Both the position numbers and the translations under genes were made by a program. Below the pieces are notes generated by a model. It did not search any database. It saw only the letters and a list, made by a program, of their open reading frames with translations, and had not been told where the DNA came from. A stretch of 64,000 bases of DNA from Acanthochlamys bracteata. Taxonomy: Eukaryota > Streptophyta > Magnoliopsida > Pandanales > Velloziaceae. This document shows, in pieces, positions 11,176-24,224 of the stretch (the stretch's first letter is position 1; each line of letters opens with the position of its first letter). The stretch spans positions 6,078,501 through 6,142,500 of the forward strand of contig CM034128.1 in the NCBI GenBank assembly GCA_019914995.1. The letters are read 5' to 3'.

Positions 11176-12060
11176 ACTAACAAGCAATCTGTAGTTGATT
11201 CGGATTCAGGTGATGAATTAGATTGTTAATTAATTAAGCTGACAGTAACAACTATCCCATATATCCTAAGCTCGGACTGCCCTGCTTGATGACCAGTGTC
11301 TTCAATTGTTTCTTCAGGCCTCACGTTGACGATTACCGTCTAGATTCTAGATATATCATCTTTGATAAGCCACTGGTCATCCAAATTCCAACCATATTTT
11401 TTCATATAGTGGCATTATTGGTGGGTACTATCTATTAGTCTTATATATGTATTATTACTCTGTAATCATTGCGGTGTTTGCTGAAGAGCAACAGATTAAT
11501 TAAGAAGAGCGGTGTTTAAGATAGGGAGATGCTTTCCTTGATCTCTGGTGTTTAACTATTATGTGAAGGAAGCAGTGTTAGTAATGTCCTATAAAAAGTA
11601 TGTAGCGTAGTGTCTGTGTATGAGTTTGATGATTTGAAACGAAAGCATTACTACTTAGTTGCTCTAAAGTTTGGCTATGGAGTAATATGCAGATTATTAC
11701 TTAATCCAGTTCTAGGTTGTATACATAGCGTCCAGATCATGCATGACCACTTATATAAATAGAGTCCAGATCGTTTGATTTGTGGAGTGGATCTGGCGGT
11801 CTGAAAGCAATGCAAGATTCTGATAGAAAGAAGCACGTGTGTCATGTGAGATGAGCAAATGCGGTAATATCTACGAGTGTTTTTAGTCGAAAAAAAGTAC
11901 TCGACAGTATTTTGAATGTTTTGGTAATGCCAGCTTTTGGCAAAAATAAACAATTTTTTTCTTTAGAAAAAGCATCAGATCAATAAACAGCACGGAGTTT
12001 TTTTTAACTTATGAATTAAAATGATTATTTTGTTCCTGATAAATTTGACAAATTACATAG
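11176..12060. other. PSK 3' region and non-coding stretch
   Basis: Follows the PSK stop codon and probably contains its 3' UTR. No other gene is recognised; minus-strand open frames around 11675-11953 show no domain. Confidence 0.35.
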
Positions 12061-15000
12061 GATAAATTCACTCACCTATTTAGCCACTCACTTAGCTCAC
12101 TCATTCTCCTCAATTCACTCGGTATTCACTCCCCCCTTGCAACCACCGCCAGCATCATTCATTTCTCTATGCTCGCACACCCACCATCATTCTTGCAATT
12201 CACTCCTCCTATTCACTACTATTTGCTCGCTCACCCACTGTCGTTTGCTAATCACTCCTCTATTCAACTCTTGCATTCGCGAAACCCTTTAAAGCCAACC
12301 ATCTTTCAGCTGAGCTCTGCTCGGTCAAATCTTCCAACTAGTTCGCGGTGCATCAGAGATCTTGCAACCCTTCGTCGGTGCTAAGGAGATACCGGTACGT
12401 GATTTCTTGGTTTGATTCGAATTTTTTTTTCCATTCAATAAATTTTTCTACTTTGCTGTGATCTTCTAATTCTTTTTCTTCATCTGGCGTTTGTTTGATA
12501 TTATTTCTGTTTTTCTTTTTGTCAATTTTGTTTATTCTAGACTTTGAAATTTTTTTTTGCTTGATGATGAAAATTGAACAACTAGCAATCGAAATCTTTT
12601 TTTTCGATTGAATTTGAATTAGCTACTGCAGCTAATTGTCAATGTTATAGTAGTAGCTGCTGCAGCTCTATATATATTTTTTCTAGTAATGCTGCTACTG
12701 CAGTTGTTGTCAATGTTACAGTAGTAGCTCTAAAACTTGTTGAGCTGAAATAGTGAGTAAGCTTCTGCAGCTACTACTACTCTACAAGCAAGCTCACTAC
12801 ATATAGCATGCATCTGCTACTACAAGCATGCGGTATTTTCTTTTAATCACAACTTGGTCTTTTTTGCTTGATTTTGCTGAAGTTTGTAATCTCGTGAGGA
12901 ACTTCTCTTTACTTGTCGCTGATTCTGTCGCATGACTCAATTGCCATAGCTTAGAGGGTTGATTTGTTCGAGCCTCAAGCTATGTAAGTAGCCGTCTACT
13001 GCAGTATGTTTTTATATGCTATCTGTTTGCTTGTGCTTAATTAGTAAGGAGCATGTGAGTGGTCATATGTTTTTTCTCATGATAGTTATATGTGTATGTG
13101 CTTGTGTATATAGGAGTACATGAGGCGTGAAAGTAAGTGTAAAAGGCTGTCCTTTGTACTTGTCAGCTAGATTTAGAGAATAACAATATTAGCTATTGTT
13201 GAGTTTACAAATCTAATTGTGTGGCTATATATGTTTGAGCTTACAAAATCTCAAGCCATGTTGAAGAAAATTGGAAGCTGTGAACAAGCTTATACTAAAC
13301 CTGTTTTTATCTGTGGAGATTAGTGTGGTTGTCCTCTTGCTGAGTTTTTCTCATATGTCTCTCTAAGCTTCTTCTCCCTTCTCAATCTTTGTTTTGTTTT
13401 GGTTAAGAAAACTGAACCGGGAGACTGCACTTTGTTTGGACTTGTCCTATGAAGTAACAGCAGTAGCCCACATGAGTTGTAACTCTCTTGGTATTCAAAG
13501 CCACCCTTTCACAAGACCTCAGAATAACTAAAACCTATCTCTTCTTTTTTGCCCTCTTCTCACACATTTATATTTTTTTGTCATTACAACACATTCTCTA
13601 TACTTTGGAAGCCTTATAGAAAGGACTTTCAAACAAGGTTATTCAATATGTTCTATGTCAGTTTTACAGAAAGGACTCTCTATATGTCAAATATGTCAAA
13701 TTTTCAAACAAGCCTTATAGAAAGGACTCTTTATATGTCAAATTTTCTAAATGAACCTTTAATAGTTTTTAAACTTCCCCCTTCTCAAGATGTTCTCTAT
13801 GAGTCGTTGCTATGGTGTGATGAGTTTAAAAATTATTACAAGTTTACGATTAAAACTGGCGCCCCTTTATTTTCTTTTAAAAGTTAACTTATTCTAGTGT
13901 AAACAAATCATGGATGTATTTTTTCTTTTTAATCTTATAGCTGTAATTTGAGATATTTTTTTGTAGAGTTGTATCTTACTTTTTTATATTAATAAGAATT
14001 GGAAAATTTTGGTATGACTTTTTGAAAGTTCTTTTACATTTTGTAAGCTAAAAAAATTTCTGAATCTAATCTAGCAATATTAGTTAGGTTTAGAGGATAG
14101 CAATAAAATTTGATCTCTTTACCTAATTGTGTGGCATATATTGTTGAGTTTAATGGGGATAGGATTGGTTGGTGGTTTACTACAACAAGCTTTTATAAAT
14201 TTCAGCATCAATTGTTTATTTTCTTTTAAACTTAGCGTTGATGCTCCTCTTTTTATTGCTATGCATGCTCACTGTTTTGGACTGCATTGGTATGATTTTG
14301 ATTGCATTTTCTAGCTATTGATAATGATATATTTGGATTGCATTTCAGCATCAGTTTAATGGGAATGCTTCTTCTTCTGCTTTGTGTATGTTTAATAAAT
14401 TTTTTTAGCTATTGGTAAAGATATCTTTGGATTGCATTAGTATGCTTCTGCTGGATGTATGTTTCTGCTTCTGCTTCTGAATTGTAGAGTTCAATAAATT
14501 CTTCAGCTACAAATTGTGTATGTTTAATGCCTAGTAGAAGCATATACAAACTCTTTTAATGATGACTAATATTTACTCTTTTCTATTCATTAATTTATTT
14601 TATAGTAAATAAGTAACTTAGTATAGTAATTACTTAATCTGATTAAATGTTATGATTGATCTTCGTGGGTTTTAATAAAGACTGCTTGTCCAATTTCATT
14701 ATCATAGTCTTTTTCTTCCTAGTTATAATAAAAAACCTTATCAAGACAAAAAGGTATCTAGTTGTTTCTTCCTAGTCTTTTTCAAGACCCCATTCATATC
14801 AAAGGTTTCCTTCTTTTTTTTATAATTCAAATCATTTAAAGAAATCGATAATAATTAGCAAAAGTGGTTAGTTGAAAACAGAAGACATTTTAAAAGATAG
14901 TTAGTTTTGTTTTTTAGGAGTTAGGAGCTTTATTAGTGGTTGTAAACAATGTTGAGGCAATGATATTATTAAATTGTTGGTTTTATCAAGTTTTCAATCC

Positions 15001-16920
15001 AAGCAATGTTTTTTTAATCTGTTGAAGTGATTGGAATTTTCTTAGCTTGTAAGTAGATATTATAATCTCTTATATATTTCTAGATTTAAGGGTAATATCA
15101 AAAAAAAGTTGTGATCTTTCATATCACATCATAAGCACAACATATTGGAAAGAAAACCAATTCCACATCTAATAATTATATACTTCCATTGTTTATTATA
15201 TTTGTAATCTCTAATAGATATAGATTATAGGCTCAATCTTATATTTTTTGTTAATTGGTTTAGGCTTGATATCATTATTTTGCATATGTTTGTCAAATAC
15301 TACTGGAGAAATATTTCTCAAAATATATACTAATGTATGTCCTATGAAATCGACTTGATACTTTTTAAAAGGTTTTTAATTACTTGAGTTACTAGAACTC
15401 TTTCCCTTCAAGCTTCCCATTCCTTCTCTTTTCTCTAGTCGGGATATGGACATTATAACCAGTTGTTGCACAAGCTGCACACTCTTAAAGACTTGGTTAT
15501 GCCATTATCAGTTATCCAGTTATTGGCAGACTGTAGCATTAGCAAGTTATCAGTAACTAGAAGAAAACAAGAAAAGATTATCATAGGAGTTCTGATAAAA
15601 TTTACTTAATTACCAACCTTGACAACACAAAAACCTAATTTCAAGGTGACAGTGAAATCTCATGCTTCATACTGACATTAAATCAAACACATACTGGGCA
15701 CATATTTCATTAGTTGCATTAAACTTCTCATTAAGATATCAACTTCCCATTAGATCAAAGTTCACTTCCCAGATTTTTAATGGATGTAATCAGGCCTAGC
15801 TCCTAGGTTTAACTTTCAATAAACAACCACAAGTCCTCAAATTTAGGTTTCAGCTTTAACTTTACGTTTGCCTATTGAGATATCAACTATTCTGCTTCTG
15901 CTGTGCGTATGTTTAATAAAGTTTTTTAGCTATTGATAGTGATATCTTTGGATTGCATTGGTATGCTTCTGCTTCTACTGTGTGTATGCTTCTGCTTCTG
16001 AGTTGGACTTGAATGAGGATACACTTTTATTGCTATACACATTTGCTGCATTGATAATGATATCTTTGTGATTCCTTTTTTTTTGTGTTTAATTTGGTCT
16101 TGAAGGTTTGATTAGTTTTATCTTTGTTGTTGTTGTCTTTCCTTTCGGGGTTTAGCAGAAATTATAAAAGGATGATTCTGTTCGGGTTTAACAGAAGCAT
16201 TTATCTTTTCTTTTGGGGTTTAACAGAAAATTACTGGGATGATTCTTCTCTTATTTTTTTTAATCATATGGGAATGCTTCTGCTTAGTTGCCTTTGACAG
16301 CCAAGCAGAAGCATTTTCTTTGTCTTTAATAGAATTATTTAAACTTATGCTGTACGAACAGCATCTACATATAACAGCATGTTACTACAACATTCAAATT
16401 TCATGTATATATAACAATATTCAAACTTCATGAATATAAAACAGCATATTACTACAGCATTTTCTTTTGGGATTGAACAACATGTTACCACATGTTACTA
16501 CATGTATATATAACATTCTTTTTCTTTTAATACATTTGTAGCATTCAAAACTTCTACTGTATGAATTTTCAGCTTACTACATGTTGTTTTCATTCAAATA
16601 ATTATAATATTTTGAATTTAGTGAGTGAAGAATCTTTATGCTGTTTCCACATGTTGATTCCAGCTTTATAACATTCAAGTAATTATAAATTCATGCTGTT
16701 TTCTTCATGCTACATGCTGCATGTTGTTTCCTTCATGCTGTTTCCTACATTCAAATAATTATAACAGCTTTACTACATGTTGTTTCCAACTTTGATTTGA
16801 TTTAATTTAATTACTTTTATATGAATGTTTGATTAGATTTGATTTGATTTGAGTTGAGTGAAAATCCTAAGCTTAGCAATTATAACATTTGATTTCATTA
16901 CTTTTAGTCTAAATGGACTC
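12061..16920. other. Probable 5' non-coding part of the Harbinger element, with short repeats
   Basis: No gene is recognised. It starts with a C-rich tract built of CACTC repeats (12070-12260). Two near-identical segments of about 35 bases, CTACTGCAGCTAATTGTCAA and its partner, lie at 12623 and 12695. A unit containing TTATAGAAAGGACTCT recurs three times at 13611-13750. A block of about 110 bases around TATCTTTGGATTGCAT occurs near 14370-14480 and again near 15890-16000. CTTCTGCTTCTG runs are common. Because transposase remnants follow directly, this may be the 5' half of the same element, but its end was not found. Confidence 0.35.
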
Positions 16921-16924
16921 TTCT

Positions 16925-17691
16925 AAAAAAATGCCTTGAGAGAAAAAAAAGCCCCACCTTTCAAATGGACAAAGTCTCTTCATTTGAGTTTTGTGAACAG
17001 GAGATGCACAAGGGTAATAGGCCAAACACACATTTTAATGCACAAAGATGGTAAAATATTATACAAGCATTTTAAGAAAGTCCATGGTCGTGACGTTGGG
17101 CGTAAAGTTTTGAAAAATCATTAGAATTTCATGAGAACTGATTGACAAAATTATAAGAAATTGATCCGTGAAGAGTCTGGATTATGATGGAATTCCACTC
17201 TCAATACAATTGTTGCAGATAATGAATGGTAGGAGAAAAAATTGAGATAATACTGTTTAGCAATATTAATGTATCGTTGAACTCCAACGCTTAGCAATGT
17301 GCTTTATGTATATACTGTTTTTTGTTCTTTTTAGGCAAATTCTATGTTAAGAAAGTTTAAAGAAAAGGATTTATCGATGATTTGTGATTGTTACGAAGTT
17401 TTATTTGAAGGTGTTGCTGCCACTAGTGTGCATGTTTTCGCATCATCACAAATCCAAATGAAATGTGAAGAAACTCAAGTTGTTGAGGATTTGGAAGGCA
17501 GGGTAGATAGTAATGATGTTCAAGCTAACCAAACAAATGTTGCATCTCGGGTACCTTCTTATATCATCACCGATAACGATCTTTTCTGTTGGAGTCGGCC
17601 TCTATGTCCCAACAATAAAGAACAGATAGCGGTAGTAGAAAGAAAAAATTATCTAGTGCAAGGGAGGATGTTTATGATATTGAAAAGGTAG
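16925..17691 (+). pseudogene. Harbinger-associated Myb/SANT-like ORF, broken
   Basis: PIF/Harbinger elements encode a DNA-binding Myb/SANT-like protein beside the transposase. Here KWTKSLHL (about 16967) shifts frame into EQEMHKGNRPNTHF (about 17000), then comes a long match in one frame: LKNH, NFMRTD, QNYKKLIREESGL, WNSTLNTIVADNEW. The domain is interrupted by TAG at 17122-17124, TGA at 17143-17145 and TAG at 17230-17232, each where the family has Trp. A C-terminal part from 17344 (FKEKDLSMICDCYEVLFEG) lies in a second open stretch and matches the family's tail. It is not translatable as a whole. Confidence 0.75.
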
Positions 17692-18339
17692 CACGTGAGA
17701 AACGGGCAGCTTTAGAGATAGCCATCCCGGACAATACATATAAGCACTTACTAATATTCCGAAAAATAGGGTACAAAAGTGTAATATAGAATTACGCAGC
17801 ATGTGTGATGAGCAAAAAAAATAACCGAATAATTTTTATGAGCTTTGCTGATGATGAAGCTCCCCTTAGTTGGTTGAATTTTTATTTCAATTATTTTGGG
17901 CATGACAAGCATTAAACATGTTGTATGTTATAATATTATAGTAATATTTTATGTTGTAATGCTTATATTGTATGATATAATATGTTATCTATTGTAATAT
18001 TTAATTGTATGTTGCATATTGTAATATTTATTGGTACGTTATTCACTATAATATTTACATTATCTACAATAATATTTAGTTGAATGTTGTACTATTATTA
18101 TATATAATATTATATTTTATATTGTAATATTGATATATTGAAATAGTGCGGGATGATGCTATATTGTGTATTATATTTCAAAAATATTGCTTGAATATTA
18201 AAATTGCGTTAATCTTAATTTGTTATATTTTTTGTGTTGTTATATATGTTTTAATTGTGATCGTTAAATTGTTCTATTTATTATGACTAAATATATTAGC
18301 GGTTTATTTAATTTATATATTTGTAGTTAAATGAATCTT

Positions 18340-19566
18340 TAGAGTAGTAGCGATGATGAAGATCATGATAGTGAAGAAAAATTGGCAGCATTTTTTTAGT
18401 AGGCAAGTCAGCCAGTAAATTGGGATTATGAAAAGAACTTATCGAAACGTTCTGTCCATATATCTATACGTACTGGTAATATATTTATGTTGGAGATATT
18501 ATAAAGAAATGAAACTCCTTGCTATCACCAATGAAGCTACTGACTTTTTTACAACTCTGTGGTGACTTGACAAGATTTTAATATTTAGTACCATCACGAG
18601 AAATCTCAGCTCAAGAAAAGGTTGTAATATTTTTAATTATTTGTACGCATAACGTTGGAAATAGATTATGTTAGGACATCTTTAATCATTCCGGCGCAAC
18701 AATTTATAGACATTGTCATAAAGTGTTGCAGTCGGTCATGAGATTAGCTGCAGATCTTATAAAACCTCATTTTGGAGATAATGAAGGCGTTGGATTTCAC
18801 AAACTACAAAACTCTCAGTATCTCTCATGGTTTCAAGTAAATGATCAATCTTAATTTCAACTCAAGTAAATTGAACTTCTTATGCTGATATTGAACATTT
18901 TATTTAAATAGGATTGTATTAGAACTATTGATGGTACAAATATCAAAGCAAGACTACCGATAGGATAGATAACAGCTTATGTTGTATATAAAGACTACGC
19001 CACTCAGAATGTTCTAACGGTATGTGATTTTAATATGTCTTTCACATTTGTATGGGTCAGATGGGAAGGATCAGCTTATGACGCACGTATACTTACTGAA
19101 GCAATCAATACACCTGTGTTAAATTTTTCTCAGCCTTCCGGCGATAAATATTATTTTGATAGATGTAGGCTATAGACACACACAATTATACATGGGTCCT
19201 TACAAAGGACGAAATGTAATATATCACCTTGAGGATTTTCGCCGTGCAAATACATCTGAAATACGAGCACCAAGAGGTATGAAGGAAAAGTTTAACTACA
19301 TGCATTCTTCGTGTCGAAATATCATTGAGTGTAGTTTTGGCATATGTAAGGCTCGTTTTACAATATTAGAAAATATATCAAGATATTTAATAAAAGTCCA
19401 GTGTGATATTGTAATTGCTACCATGGCGATACACAATTATATCAGAAATAAAGGTGTCGCGGATGATGCATTTTTTAGGGTTGAGACTTACGTTCCATCA
19501 ATAGTTGAAGAATCTTCGACTACATCTAACGTTCAACCTGAAGACAATGCTAACCAGGGAGATTGA
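18340..19566 (+). pseudogene. PIF/Harbinger DDE transposase, frameshifted
   Basis: HARBI1-type nuclease (DDE superfamily 4) that would move the element. An acidic start (SSSDDEDHDSEE) at about 18340 is followed by a degraded N-terminal region with stops. The catalytic core is recognisable: TIDGTN near 18920 (first Asp), YATQNVLTVCDF near 18990, WEGSAYDARIL near 19065 (second Asp), then a frame change near 19150. A clean open stretch, 19156-19566, carries IDVGYRHT, YHLEDFRR, FNYMHSSCRNIIE (catalytic Glu), FGICKARF and AIHNYIRNKG. Stops such as the TAG near 18967 break the upstream part. The two-gene order with the Myb-like ORF is that of a once-autonomous element. Confidence 0.85.
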
Positions 19567-20618
19567 GAGTGGATCACGCGCCATTATCAATTACAAATAA
19601 AAAATACATATACAGTAATTATGAATATTATGATTGTATTTATTGCTATGTATGATTGATGAATTGTTAACTGTATGACTATATTATATTTAATTAAAAA
19701 TTTACTTAAAATTACTAATATATTACTATATTTTTTTCATTTCCTCGAATTTATTAATTAATAATTAATAATTATTATATTAAATAATAGTATATTTTAT
19801 ATATTTATAAGTACTTTAAATATATTATTACAAAATTTATAATAATAAAATATTTATTAATATTATTATTAAAACAGTAAATAAAAATATTTTTAAATAT
19901 GTATAAAATTAATTTTCAAAAATATTTGAAAATAAAGTTAAAACTTTAGTAATATATCGTTTATTATATACTTAAGAGCATTTTAGTCATTATATATTTC
20001 ATTTACTTATAAGTACAAAATTAGCGAAATATATTTTCAATTTTTTTATACGAAAAAGCTTTAAACAATAAAATTTATCCAAACAGAATAAAAAAGAAAA
20101 GTTTTCTAATCAAAACTTCAACAGCCGTTTTTCTTAACAAAAACATATAAATAGCAATTTTCGTTCAAAAATTCTAAATTTAAAACTTAATCAAATATGG
20201 CATAAGATTGGAGGGTATTGGGTGGAAGTCTCATGTTCCCGGTGTCTGCTTTTACTTCTCTTTCACTACTATCTACCTAACATAAACAAAAGAATATGAA
20301 TTTCTGACGAAGTCGGCCCTTTTTAGCAGTACATACCATATAAGCTCATTTGCTCACAGTACTTATAAAACGATTGTTTACAAGTATGTCTTCATGACAA
20401 ATCAAGACCAATATTATACAAACTAATATGTTTATATTCCTGCTTGGAGCTCTGTATCTCATGGGATAGGACATAATTTCAAATTAGTAAAGGTGATACA
20501 GAACATTCCCATTGTAGGTCCATGTTAGCAACTTTTAAACAATAACAAAATAAACTCATATTACGGAGGAGTAAAGAAGAGTTAAGCAAAAAATAATGGT
20601 CTGGAATGAAATCATGAC
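19567..20618. other. AT-rich 3' flank of the Harbinger remnant
   Basis: Very AT-rich and without a gene. A TTATCCAAACAGAATA segment near 20077 resembles Harbinger terminal sequence, but no matching left terminus was found, so the element's right end stays open. Confidence 0.3.
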
Positions 20619-20796
20619 GGAGTGTTTGGAAGTGTTTTTGAAATAAAACTTTTCTGAAAAGATCTTATTATATAGAATATTTCTATACTTTCTAAAATTT
20701 TAATTAAATTCTCTAAATATTTATAAATGGTGTATTATAAAACGTAAACTGAAAAATGAAAAAGTAGTTTTTTTGGAAAGCTTTGGCAAATAGCCC
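20619..20796. mobile_element. Tourist-like MITE, degenerate
   Basis: The left end GGAGTGTTTGGAAG and the right end CTTTGGCAAATAGCCC (GGGCTATTTGCCAAAG on the other strand) form weak terminal inverted repeats around AT-rich filler of the same style as the elements at 9863 and 55041. No convincing 3-bp duplication is seen. Confidence 0.45.
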
Positions 20797-21482
20797 AGAT
20801 TAAATACAAGTAAATTTAATCCCACTAAGCCCAATTCTCTTCAAAACCTCAAGGTCCAATTTAATAACAGTGACATGCTAAAAGAGAACATAATAATTCA
20901 ACTATTAAGATAAAACAAAGTCTGATATTTACATACTATTGGTAACCTAATACAACTTTAAATTTATTATATAACTCTAAAATAAAAAAAAGGGAACAAA
21001 TCCAATACAAATACAACGCAATAACAAAGTTAGTACATGTCTACTAAATATCAAACCATCTGTGACTTTGGGTTCGCTCAACTCCTAGTTGTCTCTAAAA
21101 ATTCTACGGAGGCCAAAGAAAGAAGTAAAAATGAGCCCGATTTATTGTCAAATAAAGGTGACAATAAAAAACGTAATAGTTATATCCTATCTCTCTATAT
21201 GCAATAGATCAAACGATTTAAAAGAGCCAATATTACAAAGTGATACATCACCTAATATTGATTCGATTCTTAATAGAAGAGATACAATAAGAATGAGATA
21301 TAAAAATACAACAATTTAGTTCTTATTAAGTAATTTAGTGTTATATATGCAAGTTCTAAAATTCTTATATAGGGTGCATTGAGGCATAAGAATAATCCTA
21401 TATAAGATAAAATAAGCACTAAACAGTAAAAAATGGTGAAATAAAGTAATACCAAGAATGATATACACACATATGAACTAAG

Positions 21483-21485
<3 letters not shown>
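20797..21485. other. Non-coding AT-rich stretch
   Basis: No gene is recognised. Open frames of 76 to 107 codons on either strand here are low-complexity, and one simply runs through the TA microsatellite that follows. Confidence 0.3.

Positions 21486-21527
<42 letters not shown>
21486..21527. repeat. (TA)n microsatellite
   Basis: An uninterrupted TA dinucleotide run of about 40 bases. It is the longest TA tract in the window and the kind of site in which the palindromic MITEs sit, but no element adjoins it. Confidence 0.95.
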
Positions 21528-21531
<4 letters not shown>

Positions 21532-21576
21532 AAGCACATCAGATTAAATGAACGACTGTGACACAGACACTTATCA

Positions 21577-23600
21577 ATGAAAGGGTCATTCACTTCTTAT
21601 TGCCTCGCCATGCGTGGTTCTTTGTTTCTTCTTTCTTTCCTTCTCTGCTTCTATGTCGCGGTGCTCGATCACCTCCCAACCCGAGCGAGCAGCAATGCCA
21701 GTTCTGGTGGCGAGCTTGAATTTTTTTTCTCTCTTCTTTCCTTCCTTCTTTTCTTCTCCAAGTCTCGAGCGCGCTCCCGAGCGATCTGCTTCTCCGCAGC
21801 GAAGACTCGATTCTTCATCTCTCTCTGTCTCATTCTTTCACTCTTTTTGTTACTCTATTTGATATTCCAGTGAGCTCACCGAGATTTTCTTTTGGAATTT
21901 GTAAATTTCGGCAAGCTCTCACCGAGAATTTATATTAAAATTTTTTAAGAAACTGTGATTTTTGGAAAAAAATGAAGCAATAGAGCACAAAGATTATGTT
22001 TCGAATTTTCTTTTAGAATTTAAAAGATTTTTTGCATCTTTTTGTTGGTAAATCGAACAAAAGAATTGAGCAAGATTGTGATTCTTGTCTTGTAGATTGT
22101 CACTACTGCAGAACTTCGACTAGAGCAAGGTGGTGAATTCCAGCTCGATTTTGCTTGATTGAGACCTGTGTGTTGTGATGTGAGTGAAATGAACTTGTTT
22201 TATGTGTTTAAAATCTGATTTGTGAGAATTTTATCTGTGTTCATTGTGATTTTATAGATTGCTTGATTTCAAGATACAATTGCTTAATTTGTTGGTACTT
22301 CAAACTTGTTTTGTGGTTGGCTCATATTTTTCTTTTAATTATATAGTAATGTTGATTTTATGTGACATATTTTTTAGTTGATAGCTTGAACTAATGCAAA
22401 ATTATGCGAAGCAGCATTCCATTTTTTGTTGCAATAATGTTGGTATTATTTTGGGGAGTTGGCTTTCTGGTAAAACTAGGGGCCCATTTTATTTAGTGCA
22501 ATTACTAAAGTCTGTCCTTTGTATATCTCTATGGTGGTAATGGGACGATCTCTTTGAGATTGGTGAAGTTTTGAAGATGAATTTTGGGATTTAATAGGAA
22601 GTACTCTAGGATAATATCCTTAGTTCTTTCTTTTCAGCATTTTAAAGGTTTGCTTTTGGTTCACGTTGATTGAAAACTAAAGATCTTCCTCTGCTATAAG
22701 CTGGGACTGTCTGTGCTATTTACAACATCTAGTAGCACCTCTTGGATCCATCTACATTACTAAGAAACAGAACAACATCCAACACTCATCCATCAACAAT
22801 TTCTTTCCATTATCAGTGTTGATCCTATTTGATAAATATAGACTTGAAAACAAAACAGAACAAATTAAACCAACACAAAATAAGAAAAGTAACCAAATAC
22901 ACCAAATCAACCAATAGTAACACTATGGTCGTTCGTAAATTGAGACCCAATTTTAACCAAGCCAACCTAAATTTCGAACACGATAAAATTTCGGAATAAA
23001 ATTTTTCTAACAAGTTACAAACTAAAGCAAAATCATTAACAAATTCGAGAGATCATATTTAGGCGTCGTCGCTTGAGGCCATGATCCGATTTCGTCATCG
23101 TCTGGGCTCGGAAGAGAAGACTAGCAAATTGGAGGACGAGTATATCTGCTCTGTCGGAGACAAGATTTTTCTGCTCTGTAGATCTAAGATGAGGAGACCG
23201 GCTCAGCATGGTTGAAAAGAGTAGATCGAAGATCGAAGGACCAGCTTATCGAAGACTCGTCAAGATCGATGACGTGTCAGTCGACTCAACAAAGTTGAAG
23301 ACGAGCATCTCCAACAGATCGGACAACGAGCTTTCTCTGCTCTACAAGGTTGAAGACGAAGCTGATCGGGAGACGAGTGGATTTGCTCTACGAGAGAGAG
23401 AAGAAAACTTTCTCATCGGGAGAGAGAAATGCCGAGCCAACGCATGAGCGACTAGCTTTTGATCTGCCCTGCTCAACACGCGCGTTCATGCCCACATAGA
23501 ATCACAACCGTTAATTTAATCTCATTTGCCTCTAGAGATGTGATGTGCCAACATTCCATCTATAGATAACTATGCTTCTGCAATAACTATAAGAGTATGT
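21577..23600. other. Non-coding stretch with pyrimidine-rich and purine-rich islands
   Basis: A T/C-rich island (21590-21870) and a purine-rich, more GC-rich island (23060-23450) with repeated GAAGAC, GATCGAAG and CGGGAGA motifs bracket AT-rich sequence. Open frames exist in both islands (98 codons at 21577, 79 codons at 23208) but show no domain and look like composition effects. The arrangement recalls the ends of a MULE-type element; I could not align the two islands as inverted repeats. Confidence 0.3.
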
Positions 23601-23606
23601 TTGAAA

Positions 23607-23845
23607 GATGACAAAGTTAAGACAATATATATGCTTTGAATTTTTTTATTTATGTCATCATGATTAAGAAACTAGATAAAAGTTCATTTGTGATCCTATT
23701 AAGCTAAAATTCTTATTTATAATTCTTCATATCCAACAGAGGGTATTTCTTTTGAAGCTTTTTATCGATAGAATCGAACTAATATGGACCAATGTGGCCC
23801 TAAAAAATGATGTGCTCTAATAATAGGATAGAAGCACATGACATT
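23607..23845. mobile_element. Half copy of the palindromic MITE family
   Basis: It carries right-half landmarks only: ATGTCATCATGATTAAGAA, then GATAAAAGTTCATTTGTG, then TTCTTCATATCCAACAG. The matching left half is missing. It directly precedes a full copy, forming the left end of a chain of related elements. Confidence 0.55.
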
Positions 23846-24207
23846 CTTAAAAGTACATGGTACTTCAATCTCCACCGTTGGATTAAAAAACTATGAGTTG
23901 AAAAAATATTGATAAAATTTCAGCTCAATCAGAATACAAACCAACATCCATCGAAACTTTTGATCAAAATGACATAAAATGTTAAATTTGACGAAAGATA
24001 TATTTTTCGTTTTTATGTCACTTTGATTAAGAATTCCGATGGAGGTCGATTCGTATTCTGATTGAGCTGAAATTTTATGAATATATTTTCAACTCATGGT
24101 TCTTCATATCAAACGGTAAATATTGGATTTGGATGTGTCGCCGCCACTTTTGACCGGCATGTGCATCATGTGCTTCTAAAGATATCATGTGCATCTATCC
24201 TATCCCA
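23846..24207. mobile_element. Palindromic (TA)n-flanked MITE, copy 2
   Basis: The left half has CTCCACCGTTGGATT, AACTATGAGTTG and TTTTGATCAAAATGACAT. The right half answers with ATGTCACTTTGATTAAGAA, GATGGAGGTCGATTCGTATT and TTCTTCATATCAAACGGT. A (TA)n run at 24208-24224 closes the right side and is shared with copy 3. No coding capacity is seen. Confidence 0.75.
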
Positions 24208-24224
24208 TATATATATATATATAT

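Noticed and set aside
21577-21873. 98-codon open frame as a small membrane protein
   Set aside because: Its Leu/Phe/Ser-rich translation comes from T/C-rich DNA, and another frame over the same bases is equally open.
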